DNA of 64,000 nt. Origin: Plebeiibacterium sediminum. GTDB lineage: Bacteria > Bacteroidota > Bacteroidia > Bacteroidales > Marinilabiliaceae. The DNA lies in NCBI RefSeq assembly GCF_026013605.1, contig NZ_JAPDPJ010000003.1:62001-126000 (forward strand), read 5' to 3'. Each line of letters starts with the position of its first letter. Within the stretch, counting starts at the first letter, position 1. Both the position numbers and the translations under genes were made by a program. This document shows positions 34,935-45,058 of the stretch, piece after piece. The notes beneath the pieces are model-generated. The model was not told the origin of the DNA. It made no database searches and saw only the letters and a list, made by a program, of their open reading frames with translations.

Positions 34935-35765
34935 ATGGTACTTGATTTCATTACATGGGGGGTAAAACCTGAAATTTTTCATTTAGGCCCTTTTTCAGTT
35001 AGATATTATGGTTTGTTTTTCGCCATTGCATTTTTGTTGGGCTATCAGCTTATGGAAAAAATGTTTAAGTGGGAGAAGATTCCATTACCCTGGTTGGAAA
35101 AGCTTTTTATGTATGTAATTATTGCTACTGTAATTGGTGCCCGTTTGGGCCATGTTTTCTTTTATGGTTGGGATTACTATTCTCAAAACTTAGGTGAAAT
35201 CATAAAAGTGTGGCATGGTGGATTAGCCAGCCATGGTGGTGCTTTAGGAATTGTAATTGCGATTCTGATCTATTCTAAAAAAGTTTCTAAAAAATCTCCA
35301 TTGTGGACACTGGACCGATTGGTTATTCCAACGGCTTTAGCTGCTTTTTTTATCAGAATGGGAAACCTGATGAATCATGAAATTTATGGACATCAAACAG
35401 ATTTGCCATGGGCTTTTAAATTTGTGGAAAATGTGCATGAATGGATGGCAGGTGGACAGCCAATATATTCTTTGCCATCGCATCCAACTCAAATCTATGA
35501 AGCTCTATCTTATTTAGCTTTATTCGGAATCATCATGTGGATGTATTGGAAAACAAATGCAAAAGATCGCACAGGTTTAATCTTTGGTGTGTTCTTAATT
35601 GGAACTTTCCTTTCACGATTCCTTATTGAGTTTGTAAAAGAAAATCAGGAAGCCTTTGAAAAAGATATGCTTCTTAACATGGGGCAGCTATTAAGTATTC
35701 CTTTTGTATTAGCAGGAATTTATTTTATAGTTAAGGCACCAAAGTTAGATAAATCAAAGTCGTAA
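34935..35765 (+). CDS. lgt: Prolipoprotein diacylglyceryl transferase
   Basis: Lgt adds diacylglycerol from phosphatidylglycerol to the lipobox cysteine of prolipoproteins in the inner membrane. Seven hydrophobic helices are visible. The signature ending in RMGNLMNHEIYG (about 150-162) includes the essential Arg and Asn, and WHGGLASHGGALG precedes it. The HPTQIYE motif near 182 is also typical. At 276 residues it is of normal length. It follows secA and fits with the two lipoprotein genes just upstream. Call firm. Confidence 0.97.
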   Translation: MVLDFITWGVKPEIFHLGPFSVRYYGLFFAIAFLLGYQLMEKMFKWEKIPLPWLEKLFMYVIIATVIGARLGHVFFYGWDYYSQNLGEIIKVWHGGLASHGGALGIVIAILIYSKKVSKKSPLWTLDRLVIPTALAAFFIRMGNLMNHEIYGHQTDLPWAFKFVENVHEWMAGGQPIYSLPSHPTQIYEALSYLALFGIIMWMYWKTNAKDRTGLIFGVFLIGTFLSRFLIEFVKENQEAFEKDMLLNMGQLLSIPFVLAGIYFIVKAPKLDKSKS

Positions 35766-35787
35766 ATATATTTATACAAGAAATTAG

Positions 35788-35833
35788 AAACCGTTCTTTA
35801 TATACTTATGGTGGTTAAAGAACGGTTTTTTGC
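35788..35833 (+). terminator. Terminator after lgt
   Basis: A 13-bp stem (arms 35788-35800 and 35816-35828) with a 15-base loop is followed by TTTTTT, 23 bases after the stop. Confidence 0.8.
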
Positions 35834-35860
35834 ATATATAACTTTACAAATAAGTAAATA

Positions 35861-37099
35861 ATGTACACAACAATATTTTATATAATAGTTGCAATTATTG
35901 TTATCGAGTTTATTTGGGATCGCATTTTATTGTATCTGAATACAACACGATGGTCTGAGGATATTCCTGCAGAATTAGAAGGAATTTACGATCAGGAAAA
36001 GTATGCCAAGCAACAACGTTATTCTAAAGTAAATCATCAATTTGGTTGGCTAACCGGTATTTTTAATCTGGTATTGGTGTTAGTGATGCTTTTTGCAGGT
36101 GGTTTTGCCATTGTTGATCATTGGGCGTTGGGTGTTTCTGATCATATTATTTTAAGAGCTTTGGTGTTCTTTGGTATGATCGGTTTGGCTTCAACTATTT
36201 TAAATCTTCCGTTTTCAATCTATAGTACTTTTGTAATTGAAGAGCGTTTTGGATTTAATAAAACAACCGTAAAAACATTTGTTGGTGATATGATTAAATC
36301 ACTGGTAATTGGAGCCATTTTAGGAGGCGGGATTATGTCCTTAATTATTTGGTTTTATTCCATAGCTGGGGCGTATTTCTGGTTGTATGCATGGGGATTG
36401 GTAACAGTTTTTATGTTATTCATCACAATGTTTTATACATCAATTTTATTGCCCTTATTTAACAAACAAACACCTTTAGAGAGTGGAGAACTAAAATCTG
36501 CGATTGAGGAGTTTTGTAAAAAGGTAAACTTTAAATTGGATAATGTGTTTGTTATGGATGGTTCAAAACGAAGCACTAAAGCCAACGCTTTTTTTAGTGG
36601 ATTAGGATCTAAAAAGCGAATTGTGTTGTATGATACATTAATCAATGATTTAAAAACAGATGAAATAGTTGGTGTGTTAGCGCACGAAATTGGTCACTAT
36701 AAAAAGAAACACACCTTATGGGGAATGATTACCGGTATTTTACAAACAGGTATAATGTTGTTTATTTTTTCTGTATTTGTTGATTCTCCTGCCTTATCCC
36801 GAGCTTTAGGAGTGGATGAACCTGTTTTTCATATTGGATTAATAGCCTTTGGTATTTTATATAGTCCAATATCTGGTATTACAGGGTTAGTAAGTACCTT
36901 GTTGTCCCGTAAAAATGAATACGAAGCAGATGAATTTGCAGCTAAAAATCATAATTCAACATCTTTAATTAATGCTTTAAAAACAATATCAGTAAATGCA
37001 TTGAGCAATTTAACGCCACATCCTTTGTATGTGTTTTTTCATTACTCACATCCGCCTTTATTAGAGAGAGTAAGAGCCTTAAAAAAGTTTGGCAAGTAA
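35861..37099 (+). CDS. Ste24-type M48 metallopeptidase (CAAX-protease-like)
   Basis: This 412-residue inner-membrane zinc peptidase resembles Ste24/HtpX-type CAAX prenyl protease 1. An N-terminal helix and four or more further helices precede the zinc motif HEIGH at 275-279; the third ligand is in EYEADEFA near 350. ERFGFNKTTVKTFVGDMIKS is the conserved Ste24 segment. Bacteria lack CAAX prenylation, so it probably degrades membrane or unfolded proteins. It lies in the envelope gene block downstream of lgt. Call firm for the family. Confidence 0.92.
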   Translation: MYTTIFYIIVAIIVIEFIWDRILLYLNTTRWSEDIPAELEGIYDQEKYAKQQRYSKVNHQFGWLTGIFNLVLVLVMLFAGGFAIVDHWALGVSDHIILRALVFFGMIGLASTILNLPFSIYSTFVIEERFGFNKTTVKTFVGDMIKSLVIGAILGGGIMSLIIWFYSIAGAYFWLYAWGLVTVFMLFITMFYTSILLPLFNKQTPLESGELKSAIEEFCKKVNFKLDNVFVMDGSKRSTKANAFFSGLGSKKRIVLYDTLINDLKTDEIVGVLAHEIGHYKKKHTLWGMITGILQTGIMLFIFSVFVDSPALSRALGVDEPVFHIGLIAFGILYSPISGITGLVSTLLSRKNEYEADEFAAKNHNSTSLINALKTISVNALSNLTPHPLYVFFHYSHPPLLERVRALKKFGK

Positions 37100-37204
37100 A
37101 ATTTGATTTATAAAAGACTATAATTAAGACTAGGGAAAAGTAGCTTGATTACCATTGTTTTAAGTTGAGAAATAATTTGAGAAGATTTTGAATTTAGATG
37201 TTAT

Positions 37205-37252
37205 CCACTTTTGACATTGAACCTTCAACTTTGAACTCAAATTTTAATACTT
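37205..37252. repeat. Short degenerate repeat before cinA
   Basis: TTTTGACATTGAACC, TTCAACTTTGAACTC repeat a TTTGAAC-like unit upstream of cinA. It resembles other short degenerate intergenic repeats of this window in style but uses a different word. Confidence 0.35.
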
Positions 37253-37260
37253 TATAAAAA

Positions 37261-38508
37261 ATGAAAATAGAAATAGTAACCATAGGAGATGAGCTTTTAA
37301 TTGGTCAGGTGGTAGATACCAATTCAGCCTGGATGGGACAGAAGTTAAACGAGGCAGGTTTTGAAGTATCCAGAATTAATTCAGTAAGTGATACGGAAGA
37401 TGAGATTCTGAATATTTTAACTGAAACATCAAGTAGAGCCGATGTTGTTTTAATAACAGGTGGATTAGGCCCAACAAAAGACGATATAACCAAGGTTACT
37501 ATGTGTAAATTCTTCAACACCGAACTAGTTTTTAGTGAGGAAGTTTTTGAAGATGTTAAATCATTGCTTAAAAGATATGTGCCTAATATAAATGAGCTAA
37601 ATCGGGCTCAGGCTTTGGTTCCGGCAAACTGTACGGTCATTCGAAATCCTGTGGGAACAGCACCGGTTATGTGGTTTGATCATGAAGGAACTATTTTTGT
37701 TTCAATGCCAGGTGTGCCTTCGGAAATGAAGCATACAATGGAGTACAATATTATTCCACGTTTACTGGAGCGTTTTAAAATTGGAAGTATTGTGCATAAA
37801 ACCGTGCTAGTCCATAATATTCCCGAAGCTGTTTTAGCTGAAATGCTGGAGGATTTTGAAGAAACAATTCCTGAATATATCAAGTTGGCTTATTTGCCTG
37901 CACCCGGCAGAATCAGATTAAGATTTACAGGTAGAGGAAGTGATAAAGCTATGCTGGAATCAAAAATTGAAGAATTGGTTCTGGGATTACAACCCATCAT
38001 TGGTGATAATATTTTAGCATATGATGATGTTTCAACAACAGAAGTTATTGCAAAATTATTTACAGATAATAAATTGACTTTGGCTTCTGCAGAAAGCTGT
38101 ACTGGTGGAAATATAGCCCATATGATCACCTCTTTATCCGGTAGTTCTGTTTACTTCAGAGGAAGTGTGGTAGCCTATCACAATGAAGTAAAACAACAGG
38201 TTTTAGGCGTAAAAGAAGAAGATTTATTAGAGAATGGAGCTGTAAGTCAACCTGTAGTTGAACAGATGGCTGAGGGGGCTAAAAAGATAATGGGAACGGA
38301 CTATGCAGTTTCAACATCCGGTATTGCAGGTCCTGATGGAGGAACTGATGAAAAACCTGTAGGAACAGTCTGGATTGCTGTGTCAGGCCCAAATAAAACG
38401 GTAAGTCAAAAATTCCAGTTTGGAAATATTCGCGAAAGAAATATCATACGTTCGTCAGAAATGGCTATGGTAATGCTTAAAAATATGGTGGATAAGGATT
38501 TGAGGTAA
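37261..38508 (+). CDS. cinA: CinA family nicotinamide-nucleotide amidase/competence-damage protein
   Basis: CinA has an N-terminal molybdopterin-binding-like domain (IVTIGDELLIGQVVDTNS, then VVLITGGLGPTKDDITK) with ADP-ribose pyrophosphatase activity, and a C-terminal amidase domain (SAESCTGGNIAHMITSLSG, then STSGIAGPDGGTDEKPVGTVW) that deamidates nicotinamide mononucleotide in NAD recycling. The 415-residue two-domain length is complete. It has a terminator and stands alone after the envelope block. Call firm. Confidence 0.95.
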   Translation: MKIEIVTIGDELLIGQVVDTNSAWMGQKLNEAGFEVSRINSVSDTEDEILNILTETSSRADVVLITGGLGPTKDDITKVTMCKFFNTELVFSEEVFEDVKSLLKRYVPNINELNRAQALVPANCTVIRNPVGTAPVMWFDHEGTIFVSMPGVPSEMKHTMEYNIIPRLLERFKIGSIVHKTVLVHNIPEAVLAEMLEDFEETIPEYIKLAYLPAPGRIRLRFTGRGSDKAMLESKIEELVLGLQPIIGDNILAYDDVSTTEVIAKLFTDNKLTLASAESCTGGNIAHMITSLSGSSVYFRGSVVAYHNEVKQQVLGVKEEDLLENGAVSQPVVEQMAEGAKKIMGTDYAVSTSGIAGPDGGTDEKPVGTVWIAVSGPNKTVSQKFQFGNIRERNIIRSSEMAMVMLKNMVDKDLR

Positions 38509-38533
38509 ATAATTCTCATAATCTAATAAAATA

Positions 38534-38570
38534 AAAAAAGCTGTGATCATTTAGATTGCAGCTTTTTTGT
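38534..38570 (+). terminator. Terminator after cinA
   Basis: A stem with arms 38534-38548 and 38554-38568 (two G-U-type pairs, 5-base loop) ends in TTTTTTG, 26 bases after the stop. Confidence 0.8.
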
Positions 38571-38758
38571 TTTATGTATTAATCATTGAAATTCAGATTG
38601 CTATGGAATAATATATTGTTTTTATGTAAATTTAAATGAAATAGAAAAAGGAGTTGTAATTGTTTACATAAATTTCACTATTTTAACATATATAAATTTA
38701 TCAATCAAGGAAGCCATTTTTGACTCCACATTAAGTATAGTTCTTAAAACGAAATTAT

Positions 38759-41700
38759 ATGTCTGAATTTTATATTAGGATAAAGTTGCTTACATCTGTG
38801 TTACTATTTGTTTTTTGCGCTATAAATGGATTAAAGTCACAAGAAAGAAGAATTAATTTTGAACATATCACTACCGAAGATGGCCTAAATCAAAACTCAG
38901 TATTAGATATTTATCAGGATAAAGACGGTTTTTTGTGGTTTGGGTCTTATGAAGGTATCAATCGTTTTGATGGCTTTAACATTTCAGGATACACACATAA
39001 TTATATAAACAATCCTAACATTGCCGACATGCATGTAAGGAGTATTTGTGAAGATACATCCGGAATCTTCTTTGTTGGTACTATGCTAGGGTTAAATCGA
39101 TTTTTTCTTGATACAAAAGAAAATGTGAACTATAATCACAATCCTAACGATCCTGAAAGTCTAGCAAATGATAAGGTTTTTAAGGTTTTTAAAGATTCGG
39201 ATGGAGATGTTTGGCTATGTACCATGGGTGGAGGTTTGGATCGCTTAGAAAGGATAGATAAAGAATATGCATCAGAGCAGGATGTTCAGTATCGTTTTAT
39301 TCATCATCAGCCATCAGAAAATAAAAATAGTATTAGCTCTTTGTTTGTATCCAATATGTGTGAGGGTAAAAATGGTATATTATGGATTGGTACGCAAGGT
39401 GGCTTAAATAAATTGCACAAGGCCACTGGTGAATTTGAGGTATTTAAACATGATCCCAATAATGCAAACTCCTTATCAGCTAACGATGTTAGTGCTGTGA
39501 TGGAGGATGAGAATGGAATTGTTTGGATAGGAACATGGGGGGGAGGCCTAAATATATTTGATCCGGCTCATAATCTTTTTTATAGATATCATCATGGCGA
39601 TGATAATGAAAATGGCATTAGTTACGATGTTATCACTAAAATTTTTAAAGACAAACAAGGAAATATTTGGATAGGAACCTGGGGAGGAGGATTGAATCAG
39701 GTTGTTTATTCAGATCTGGAAGATGACACATTACAACTTGAACATTTAAAATTTATTCAATATAAAAATAACAGTTCCGATCCGCGAAGTATTAGTGGTA
39801 ATTCCATCTATTCCATTTTTGAGGACCAAACTGGCTATATGTGGGTTGGTACAGATTGGAGAGGATTAAATAGATTTAAACCTGGAGGAAGGCAGTTTAA
39901 ACATATTTATGCGGAAAAAAGAGACGTTAATAACATCGTTAGTAATATTATACATTCTCTGGCTATAGATGAAAATAATAAGGTTTGGATTGGTACTGAT
40001 AATGGTTTAAATGTATATGACAGGGAGAATAATATTTTTAAGTTATATCAACATAAGGAGGGGGATAAAACTTCGTTGTCCGAAAGTATAGTTCGATCAG
40101 TATTAAGAGACCACAAAAATAATATATGGATAGGCACTGAAGATGGCTTAAATAAATACGATAAAAAATTGGATCGTTTTATTCATGTGGATTACATTTT
40201 TGACGGGTTAGAAAAGAAAATGATCAGAACGATGTATGAATCCGGAGAGCGAGAATTATGGATTGGAACAAATGGAAATGGAGTTATTCGATTTAATCCT
40301 GAAACTAAAAAGTATACGAGGTATCAAAAAACATTAGCAGATACACTGTCCGGCCTACAGGGAAATACTATTGAGGCTTTTATTGAAGATCGGTTCAATA
40401 ACCTGTGGATCGCTTCTGAAGGTGGTTTGTGTCGATATGAGAAGTACAAAGATAAGCTTACATCATTTATGTTTGATGCAAATGATTCAACCAGTTTAAG
40501 TAATAATCTTGTTTATTCTTTATATCGCGATAGTGATGGTAACGTATGGGTTGGTACCAGGAATGGCTTAAATAAAATGGTTTATGATGATCGGGGTCAG
40601 GTTCGTTTTATTCGTTATAACACAGAAGAGGGCTTATCGTCAGAAACGATTATGGGAATTGTTGAAGCTAAAAATAAAGCCTTATGGATTTCAACTTCAT
40701 ATGGGCTGAATCATTTTGATACTAAAAACAATAGATTTTCAAGGTATTATAAGGCAGATGGACTACAGGATAATCAATTTACAAGTGCAATAATATATGA
40801 TGGCCGATCTAATGAAATTCTTGCAGGAGGGATAAATGGGCTTAGTATTTTTAATCCGGAAAGTATTAGTGAGGATGAGGTATTGCCTAATTCAAAAATA
40901 GTTGATCTTAAGTTGTTTCATCAGTCGGTTAAAATTGGCCAGGAAATAAATGGTAAAGTAATATTGCACAAAGACATTTGTTATCAGGAAGAAATTGAAT
41001 TTAATGAGAATGATGATCGTATTATTTCATTTGAGTACACGGCGTTAAATAGTGTGTCAAGAGAAGGGAATCTTTTTGCTTATATTCTGGATGGGTATGA
41101 AAAGGATTGGAATTATGTTCAGGATCAACGGGTGGCAACGTACCGAAATCTGCCTCCGGGAAATTATACATTCAAAGTTAAAACAGCATCAAAAGGAGGA
41201 GAATGGGAACAGGAACCTGCAGTATTAAAAGTTTATATTAAGCCTTCGTGGTGGAATACGATTTTTTTTAAGATAAGTATTGTTTTGTTGTTGATTTATC
41301 TTGTTTACAGTGCCTATCTGTTTCGAATCAGTTTTATGAAAAAGCGTCAGTTGCACCTTGAAGAAATGGTGGCACAACGAACTGAAGAATTAAGTAATGT
41401 AAATGTGCTTCTCGAAGAAAAACAAGAGGAAATTACCATTCAGAATGAAGAGCTGGTGCGACATAGAAATGATTTGGAGTTAATGGTTCAGGAAAGAACT
41501 TCGGAACTGGTTAAGGCTAAACGTAAGGCAGAAGAATCTGATAAATTAAAATCGGCATTTCTGGCTAATATGAGTCACGAAATACGAACTCCAATGAATG
41601 CCATTATTGGTTTTTCGAGCATTTTGGTTGATGTTGCCGATGATAAAGAGGAGCGTGAATATCTGGCTAAGATGATAAAGAATAGCAGTGATAGTTTACT

Positions 41701-42643
41701 GACTTTAATCAATGATATTATAGATATTTCACGTATTGAGGCCAATCAGCTGGTATTATATAAAGAAAACTTTTGTGTGAATGATGTTCTAAAAGAGATT
41801 ATCGCCTATTTTAAAATTAAAAATAGTAAGGATATCGATATTGAGCTGGTAACATCAGGTGAGGGAGTGTATTTACACAGTGATCTTGTTCGTTTTCGTC
41901 AGATAATGATAAACCTGATCGGTAATGCCATAAAGTTTACAGATAAAGGTTATGTCAGGTTTGGTTTTAATGAATCTGACAAATCATTGGATTTCTATGT
42001 TGAGGATACAGGTATTGGTATTAATGCTAAGGATCAGGAAAAGATTTTTAATCACTTTTATAAGTTAGAAGATAAAGTCCGCTTATATGAAGGTACAGGT
42101 ATTGGTCTTTCAATCAGTCAACACCTGGTGTATTTAATGGGAGGTAGACTAAAACTAAAGTCTGAGCCAAAAAAAGGATCTCTGTTTTATTTTAGTTTAC
42201 CCAAAGCTGCAAATGCAGATAGTAAAGTAAAAAAGCAGGATTCTCATAAAAATGAAATGGTGTTGCTTGAAGATCTTATTATTGTTGTAGCAGAGGATGA
42301 ATCTAATAATTATTATTTATTAGAACGCTTATTAAAGAAAACAAAGGCAGAATTATATTGGGCACACAATGGCCAGGAGGCTGTTGATTACGTTTCAAAC
42401 CTGTATATGAAGAAAAAGTGCCTGGTTTTGATGGATATTAAAATGCCGGTAATGAATGGTAAAAAGGCCGCCAAAAAGATAAAAGAAATCAATGAATCAA
42501 TTCCAATTATTGCGGTAACAGCCTTTGCTCAGGTTGGGGATAAAAATAAACTATTGGAAAAGAGTTTTGATGGTTATCTCTCTAAGCCAATTAATACTGA
42601 AGAACTATTTGAAATGCTTCAAATGCATTACTCTAAGTTGTAG
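38759..42643 (+). CDS. Hybrid two-component sensor with periplasmic beta-propeller
   Basis: This 1294-residue protein is a hybrid sensor of the Bacteroidota propeller class. A signal/anchor segment (about 7-28) precedes roughly 14 propeller blades with motifs such as GLNQNSVLDIYQDKDGFLWFG and WIGTWGGGLN, a Y_Y_Y domain (about 720-830, GNYTFKVKTAS), a membrane helix near 846-866, a coiled coil, the phosphoacceptor (His940 in ANMSHEIRTPMNAI), an ATPase domain (NAIKFT, DTGIGI, GTGIGLSI), and a receiver domain with Asp1226 in LVLMDIKMPVMNG. It lacks the AraC output domain common in polysaccharide-utilisation sensors. No SusC/SusD genes are nearby. The ligand and output partner are unknown. Confidence 0.93.
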   Translation: MSEFYIRIKLLTSVLLFVFCAINGLKSQERRINFEHITTEDGLNQNSVLDIYQDKDGFLWFGSYEGINRFDGFNISGYTHNYINNPNIADMHVRSICEDTSGIFFVGTMLGLNRFFLDTKENVNYNHNPNDPESLANDKVFKVFKDSDGDVWLCTMGGGLDRLERIDKEYASEQDVQYRFIHHQPSENKNSISSLFVSNMCEGKNGILWIGTQGGLNKLHKATGEFEVFKHDPNNANSLSANDVSAVMEDENGIVWIGTWGGGLNIFDPAHNLFYRYHHGDDNENGISYDVITKIFKDKQGNIWIGTWGGGLNQVVYSDLEDDTLQLEHLKFIQYKNNSSDPRSISGNSIYSIFEDQTGYMWVGTDWRGLNRFKPGGRQFKHIYAEKRDVNNIVSNIIHSLAIDENNKVWIGTDNGLNVYDRENNIFKLYQHKEGDKTSLSESIVRSVLRDHKNNIWIGTEDGLNKYDKKLDRFIHVDYIFDGLEKKMIRTMYESGERELWIGTNGNGVIRFNPETKKYTRYQKTLADTLSGLQGNTIEAFIEDRFNNLWIASEGGLCRYEKYKDKLTSFMFDANDSTSLSNNLVYSLYRDSDGNVWVGTRNGLNKMVYDDRGQVRFIRYNTEEGLSSETIMGIVEAKNKALWISTSYGLNHFDTKNNRFSRYYKADGLQDNQFTSAIIYDGRSNEILAGGINGLSIFNPESISEDEVLPNSKIVDLKLFHQSVKIGQEINGKVILHKDICYQEEIEFNENDDRIISFEYTALNSVSREGNLFAYILDGYEKDWNYVQDQRVATYRNLPPGNYTFKVKTASKGGEWEQEPAVLKVYIKPSWWNTIFFKISIVLLLIYLVYSAYLFRISFMKKRQLHLEEMVAQRTEELSNVNVLLEEKQEEITIQNEELVRHRNDLELMVQERTSELVKAKRKAEESDKLKSAFLANMSHEIRTPMNAIIGFSSILVDVADDKEEREYLAKMIKNSSDSLLTLINDIIDISRIEANQLVLYKENFCVNDVLKEIIAYFKIKNSKDIDIELVTSGEGVYLHSDLVRFRQIMINLIGNAIKFTDKGYVRFGFNESDKSLDFYVEDTGIGINAKDQEKIFNHFYKLEDKVRLYEGTGIGLSISQHLVYLMGGRLKLKSEPKKGSLFYFSLPKAANADSKVKKQDSHKNEMVLLEDLIIVVAEDESNNYYLLERLLKKTKAELYWAHNGQEAVDYVSNLYMKKKCLVLMDIKMPVMNGKKAAKKIKEINESIPIIAVTAFAQVGDKNKLLEKSFDGYLSKPINTEELFEMLQMHYSKL

Positions 42644-42677
42644 AGGAATAAATAATATTGTTATTCTGATGTAATTG

Positions 42678-42727
42678 ATCATTTCATGTACAACTCAAGG
42701 GGAGCTGTACATGAAATGATTATTTTT
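42678..42727. terminator. Long convergent hairpin after the hybrid sensor
   Basis: A 19-bp stem (arms 42678-42696 and 42702-42720, one A-C mismatch on the plus strand) with a 5-base loop is followed by TATTTTT on the plus strand. It lies between two convergent genes. Confidence 0.7.
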
Positions 42728-44369
42728 AAGCCTTTACTTGTCGCTCAATTTCTTTTAAATTACTCATCTTCTTAGTTTCTAAGAAATGGTTGATATCACC
42801 AAGATGTTCTTTCACTTTTTTATTGCCAAATTCATAAACTTTTTCAGCTAAGCCATCCAGAAAATCTCTATCGTGAGAAACCAAAATAAGTGTACCATCA
42901 TAAGCTTTTAAAGCACTTTTCAGAATATCTTTGGTTTTTAAATCAAGATGGTTGGTAGGCTCATCAAGGATTAGCAAGTTAACTGGCTCAAGCAATAGTT
43001 TGATCATGGCTAAACGGGTGCGTTCACCTCCTGATAATACTTTTACCTTTTTAGTGGTATCATCTCCACTGAACATAAAGGCGCCCAGAATATCTTTTAT
43101 TTTAGTACGAACATCACCTTTGGCTACTTCATCAATAGTATCAAATACAGATATTTCTTCATCAAGTAATGACGCCTGATTTTGTGCAAAATAACCAATC
43201 ATGGTATTGTGTCCCAATTGAATCTCACCATCAAAATCAATTTCACCCATAATAGATTTAACCAGGGTGGATTTTCCTTCTCCGTTTTTTCCTACAAAAG
43301 CAATCTTTTCTCCTCTTTCAATAGTAAGGTTGGCCTCTTTAAATACCAAATGATCGTCGTAGGTCTTGGCAACACCTGTTGCAATTACTGGATAATTACC
43401 AGATCGTGGCGAAGGAGGAAATTTTAGTTTAAGGGCACTGTTATCTACTTCATCAACCTCGATAATTTCAAGTTTTTCAAGCATTTTTACTCTTGACTGT
43501 ACTTGAAGGGTTTTTGAATAGGTGCCTTTAAAACGTTCAATAAACTCCTTGTTTTCAGCAATCATCTTTTGCTGATCGTTATATTGCTTTAATTGTTGCT
43601 CTCTTCTTTCTTCGCGTAACTCTAAATAGCGACTGTAATTTACTTTGTAATCGTAAATACGGCCCATAGTTACTTCAATGGTTCTGGTAGTAATATTGTC
43701 AACAAAAGCCCTGTCGTGACTAATAACCACAACTGCCTTGCCACATGAAATTAAAAACTCCTCTAACCATTGAATAGACTCAATATCCAGGTGATTGGTA
43801 GGCTCATCCAATAAAATTAAATCCGGTTTTTGTAACAGAATTTTAGCAAGCTCTATACGCATTCTCCAGCCACCACTAAATGTTTCTGTTGATTTACTAA
43901 AATCTTCGCGTGTAAATCCCAAACCAAACAATACTTTTTCAACATCAGCATCAAAGTTCGTTTCTTCAATAGCATAAAATTTTTCGCTAAGGGTAGAAAC
44001 TTTTTCAATTAAGGCATAGTAACTGTCCGATTCATAATCGGTACGTGTAGTAAGTTCCTGATTCAGTACCTCAATTTCTTTTTGCATATCAAAAATATGG
44101 CTAAAAGCTTGCGAGGCTTCATCAAATACCGAACGGTTACTTTTATTCATCAAGTGCTGTGGAAGATAGGCTACAACCCTTTCTTTAGGTACCGAAACGC
44201 GACCACCCTGAGGAGACTGTGCTCCTGCAATAATCTTTAGCAAGGTTGATTTTCCCGCTCCGTTTTTACCCATAAGAGCAATTCTGTCTTTTTCGTTAAT
44301 AACAAACGAAATATTTTTAAAAAGAGTGGTTGCTCCAAACTCCACCGTTAATGCATCTATCGAAATCAT
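42726..44369 (-). CDS. ABC-F family ATP-binding protein
   Basis: This soluble protein has two ABC cassettes in tandem and no membrane domain. Start at ATG 44369 (MISIDALTVEFGATTLFKN); the open frame runs 14 codons further to a GTG without useful sequence. Cassette 1 has the Walker A GKNGAGKST (34-42), the signature ETFSGGWRMRI and DEPTNHLD. The linker (about 240-320) is charged and helical. Cassette 2 has GKNGEGKST, VLSGGERTRL and DEPTNHLD. ABC-F proteins act on ribosomes in translation control or antibiotic protection; 547 residues fits the Uup/EttA/YheS range. A housekeeping role is more likely than resistance. Confidence 0.92.
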   Translation of the reverse strand: MISIDALTVEFGATTLFKNISFVINEKDRIALMGKNGAGKSTLLKIIAGAQSPQGGRVSVPKERVVAYLPQHLMNKSNRSVFDEASQAFSHIFDMQKEIEVLNQELTTRTDYESDSYYALIEKVSTLSEKFYAIEETNFDADVEKVLFGLGFTREDFSKSTETFSGGWRMRIELAKILLQKPDLILLDEPTNHLDIESIQWLEEFLISCGKAVVVISHDRAFVDNITTRTIEVTMGRIYDYKVNYSRYLELREERREQQLKQYNDQQKMIAENKEFIERFKGTYSKTLQVQSRVKMLEKLEIIEVDEVDNSALKLKFPPSPRSGNYPVIATGVAKTYDDHLVFKEANLTIERGEKIAFVGKNGEGKSTLVKSIMGEIDFDGEIQLGHNTMIGYFAQNQASLLDEEISVFDTIDEVAKGDVRTKIKDILGAFMFSGDDTTKKVKVLSGGERTRLAMIKLLLEPVNLLILDEPTNHLDLKTKDILKSALKAYDGTLILVSHDRDFLDGLAEKVYEFGNKKVKEHLGDINHFLETKKMSNLKEIERQVKA

Positions 44370-44629
44370 CAGCTTAAATAAAAATTTGGCCGCAAATATA
44401 ATAGGATTCACTCAGGTAAAAAAAATGGAGGAGTAATTAAACTGATTTTATTTTCTATGGGCTAGCGAATATGATAATTAACTGAGTGTTTGAATATAAA
44501 GTCAGAATGTTTAAAAAATAATTTAAATATAACTACATTAGCCGTTAAGGAAAAAGCCACAATAGGATAATGTTAAGGTTTTTGAGTTTGCGAGAATAAA
44601 GATGGACAATTCTAATGTACTAGTAAACT

Positions 44630-45058
44630 ATGAAAAGATATTTATTACTACTAATTACTCTCAGTTTATATTGCACAATTTCATATAGTCAGAAAGAAGA
44701 ACTCTGTTATGCTAAATTGGTTAGAATAAATGATGGGGACTCGACTTTTTATTGTAAGACATTTGAGATAGATGCTCAAAAGAAAAGGGTTTTTACCATA
44801 AATCCAATTATCAATTACTTAGACATTAAAGGTGGAAAACCAAAGTATAAAGTAAAACTGAAAAAAATGACATGGAATAGAATTGAGGGACTACTCAAAG
44901 AAATAAACTTATCCCATTATGAGAAAGTTGAATTTGATTATAGAAAATATTCAATAACATTATTTGATGACAATTTTAAAAGCCAAACATACACAACTCA
45001 ATTAAAATACGAAGAGATAAAGCTAAAAGAGATTGTTAAGTGTATAAGAGAAAATTAA
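44630..45058 (+). CDS. Small exported hypothetical protein
   Basis: I do not recognise this 142-residue protein. A signal peptide is clear (KRYLLLLITLSLYCTISYSQ), with cleavage probably after TISYS. The mature part is basic, contains Cys35/Cys47-type residues in EELCYAKLVRIND and STFYCKTFEID, and ends with a helix KLKEIVKCIREN. No domain is visible. It belongs to an AT-rich accessory stretch between the ABC-F gene and the AraC-type regulator. Some similarly sized periplasmic proteins bind peptides, but that is only a guess. Confidence 0.6.
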   Translation: MKRYLLLLITLSLYCTISYSQKEELCYAKLVRINDGDSTFYCKTFEIDAQKKRVFTINPIINYLDIKGGKPKYKVKLKKMTWNRIEGLLKEINLSHYEKVEFDYRKYSITLFDDNFKSQTYTTQLKYEEIKLKEIVKCIREN

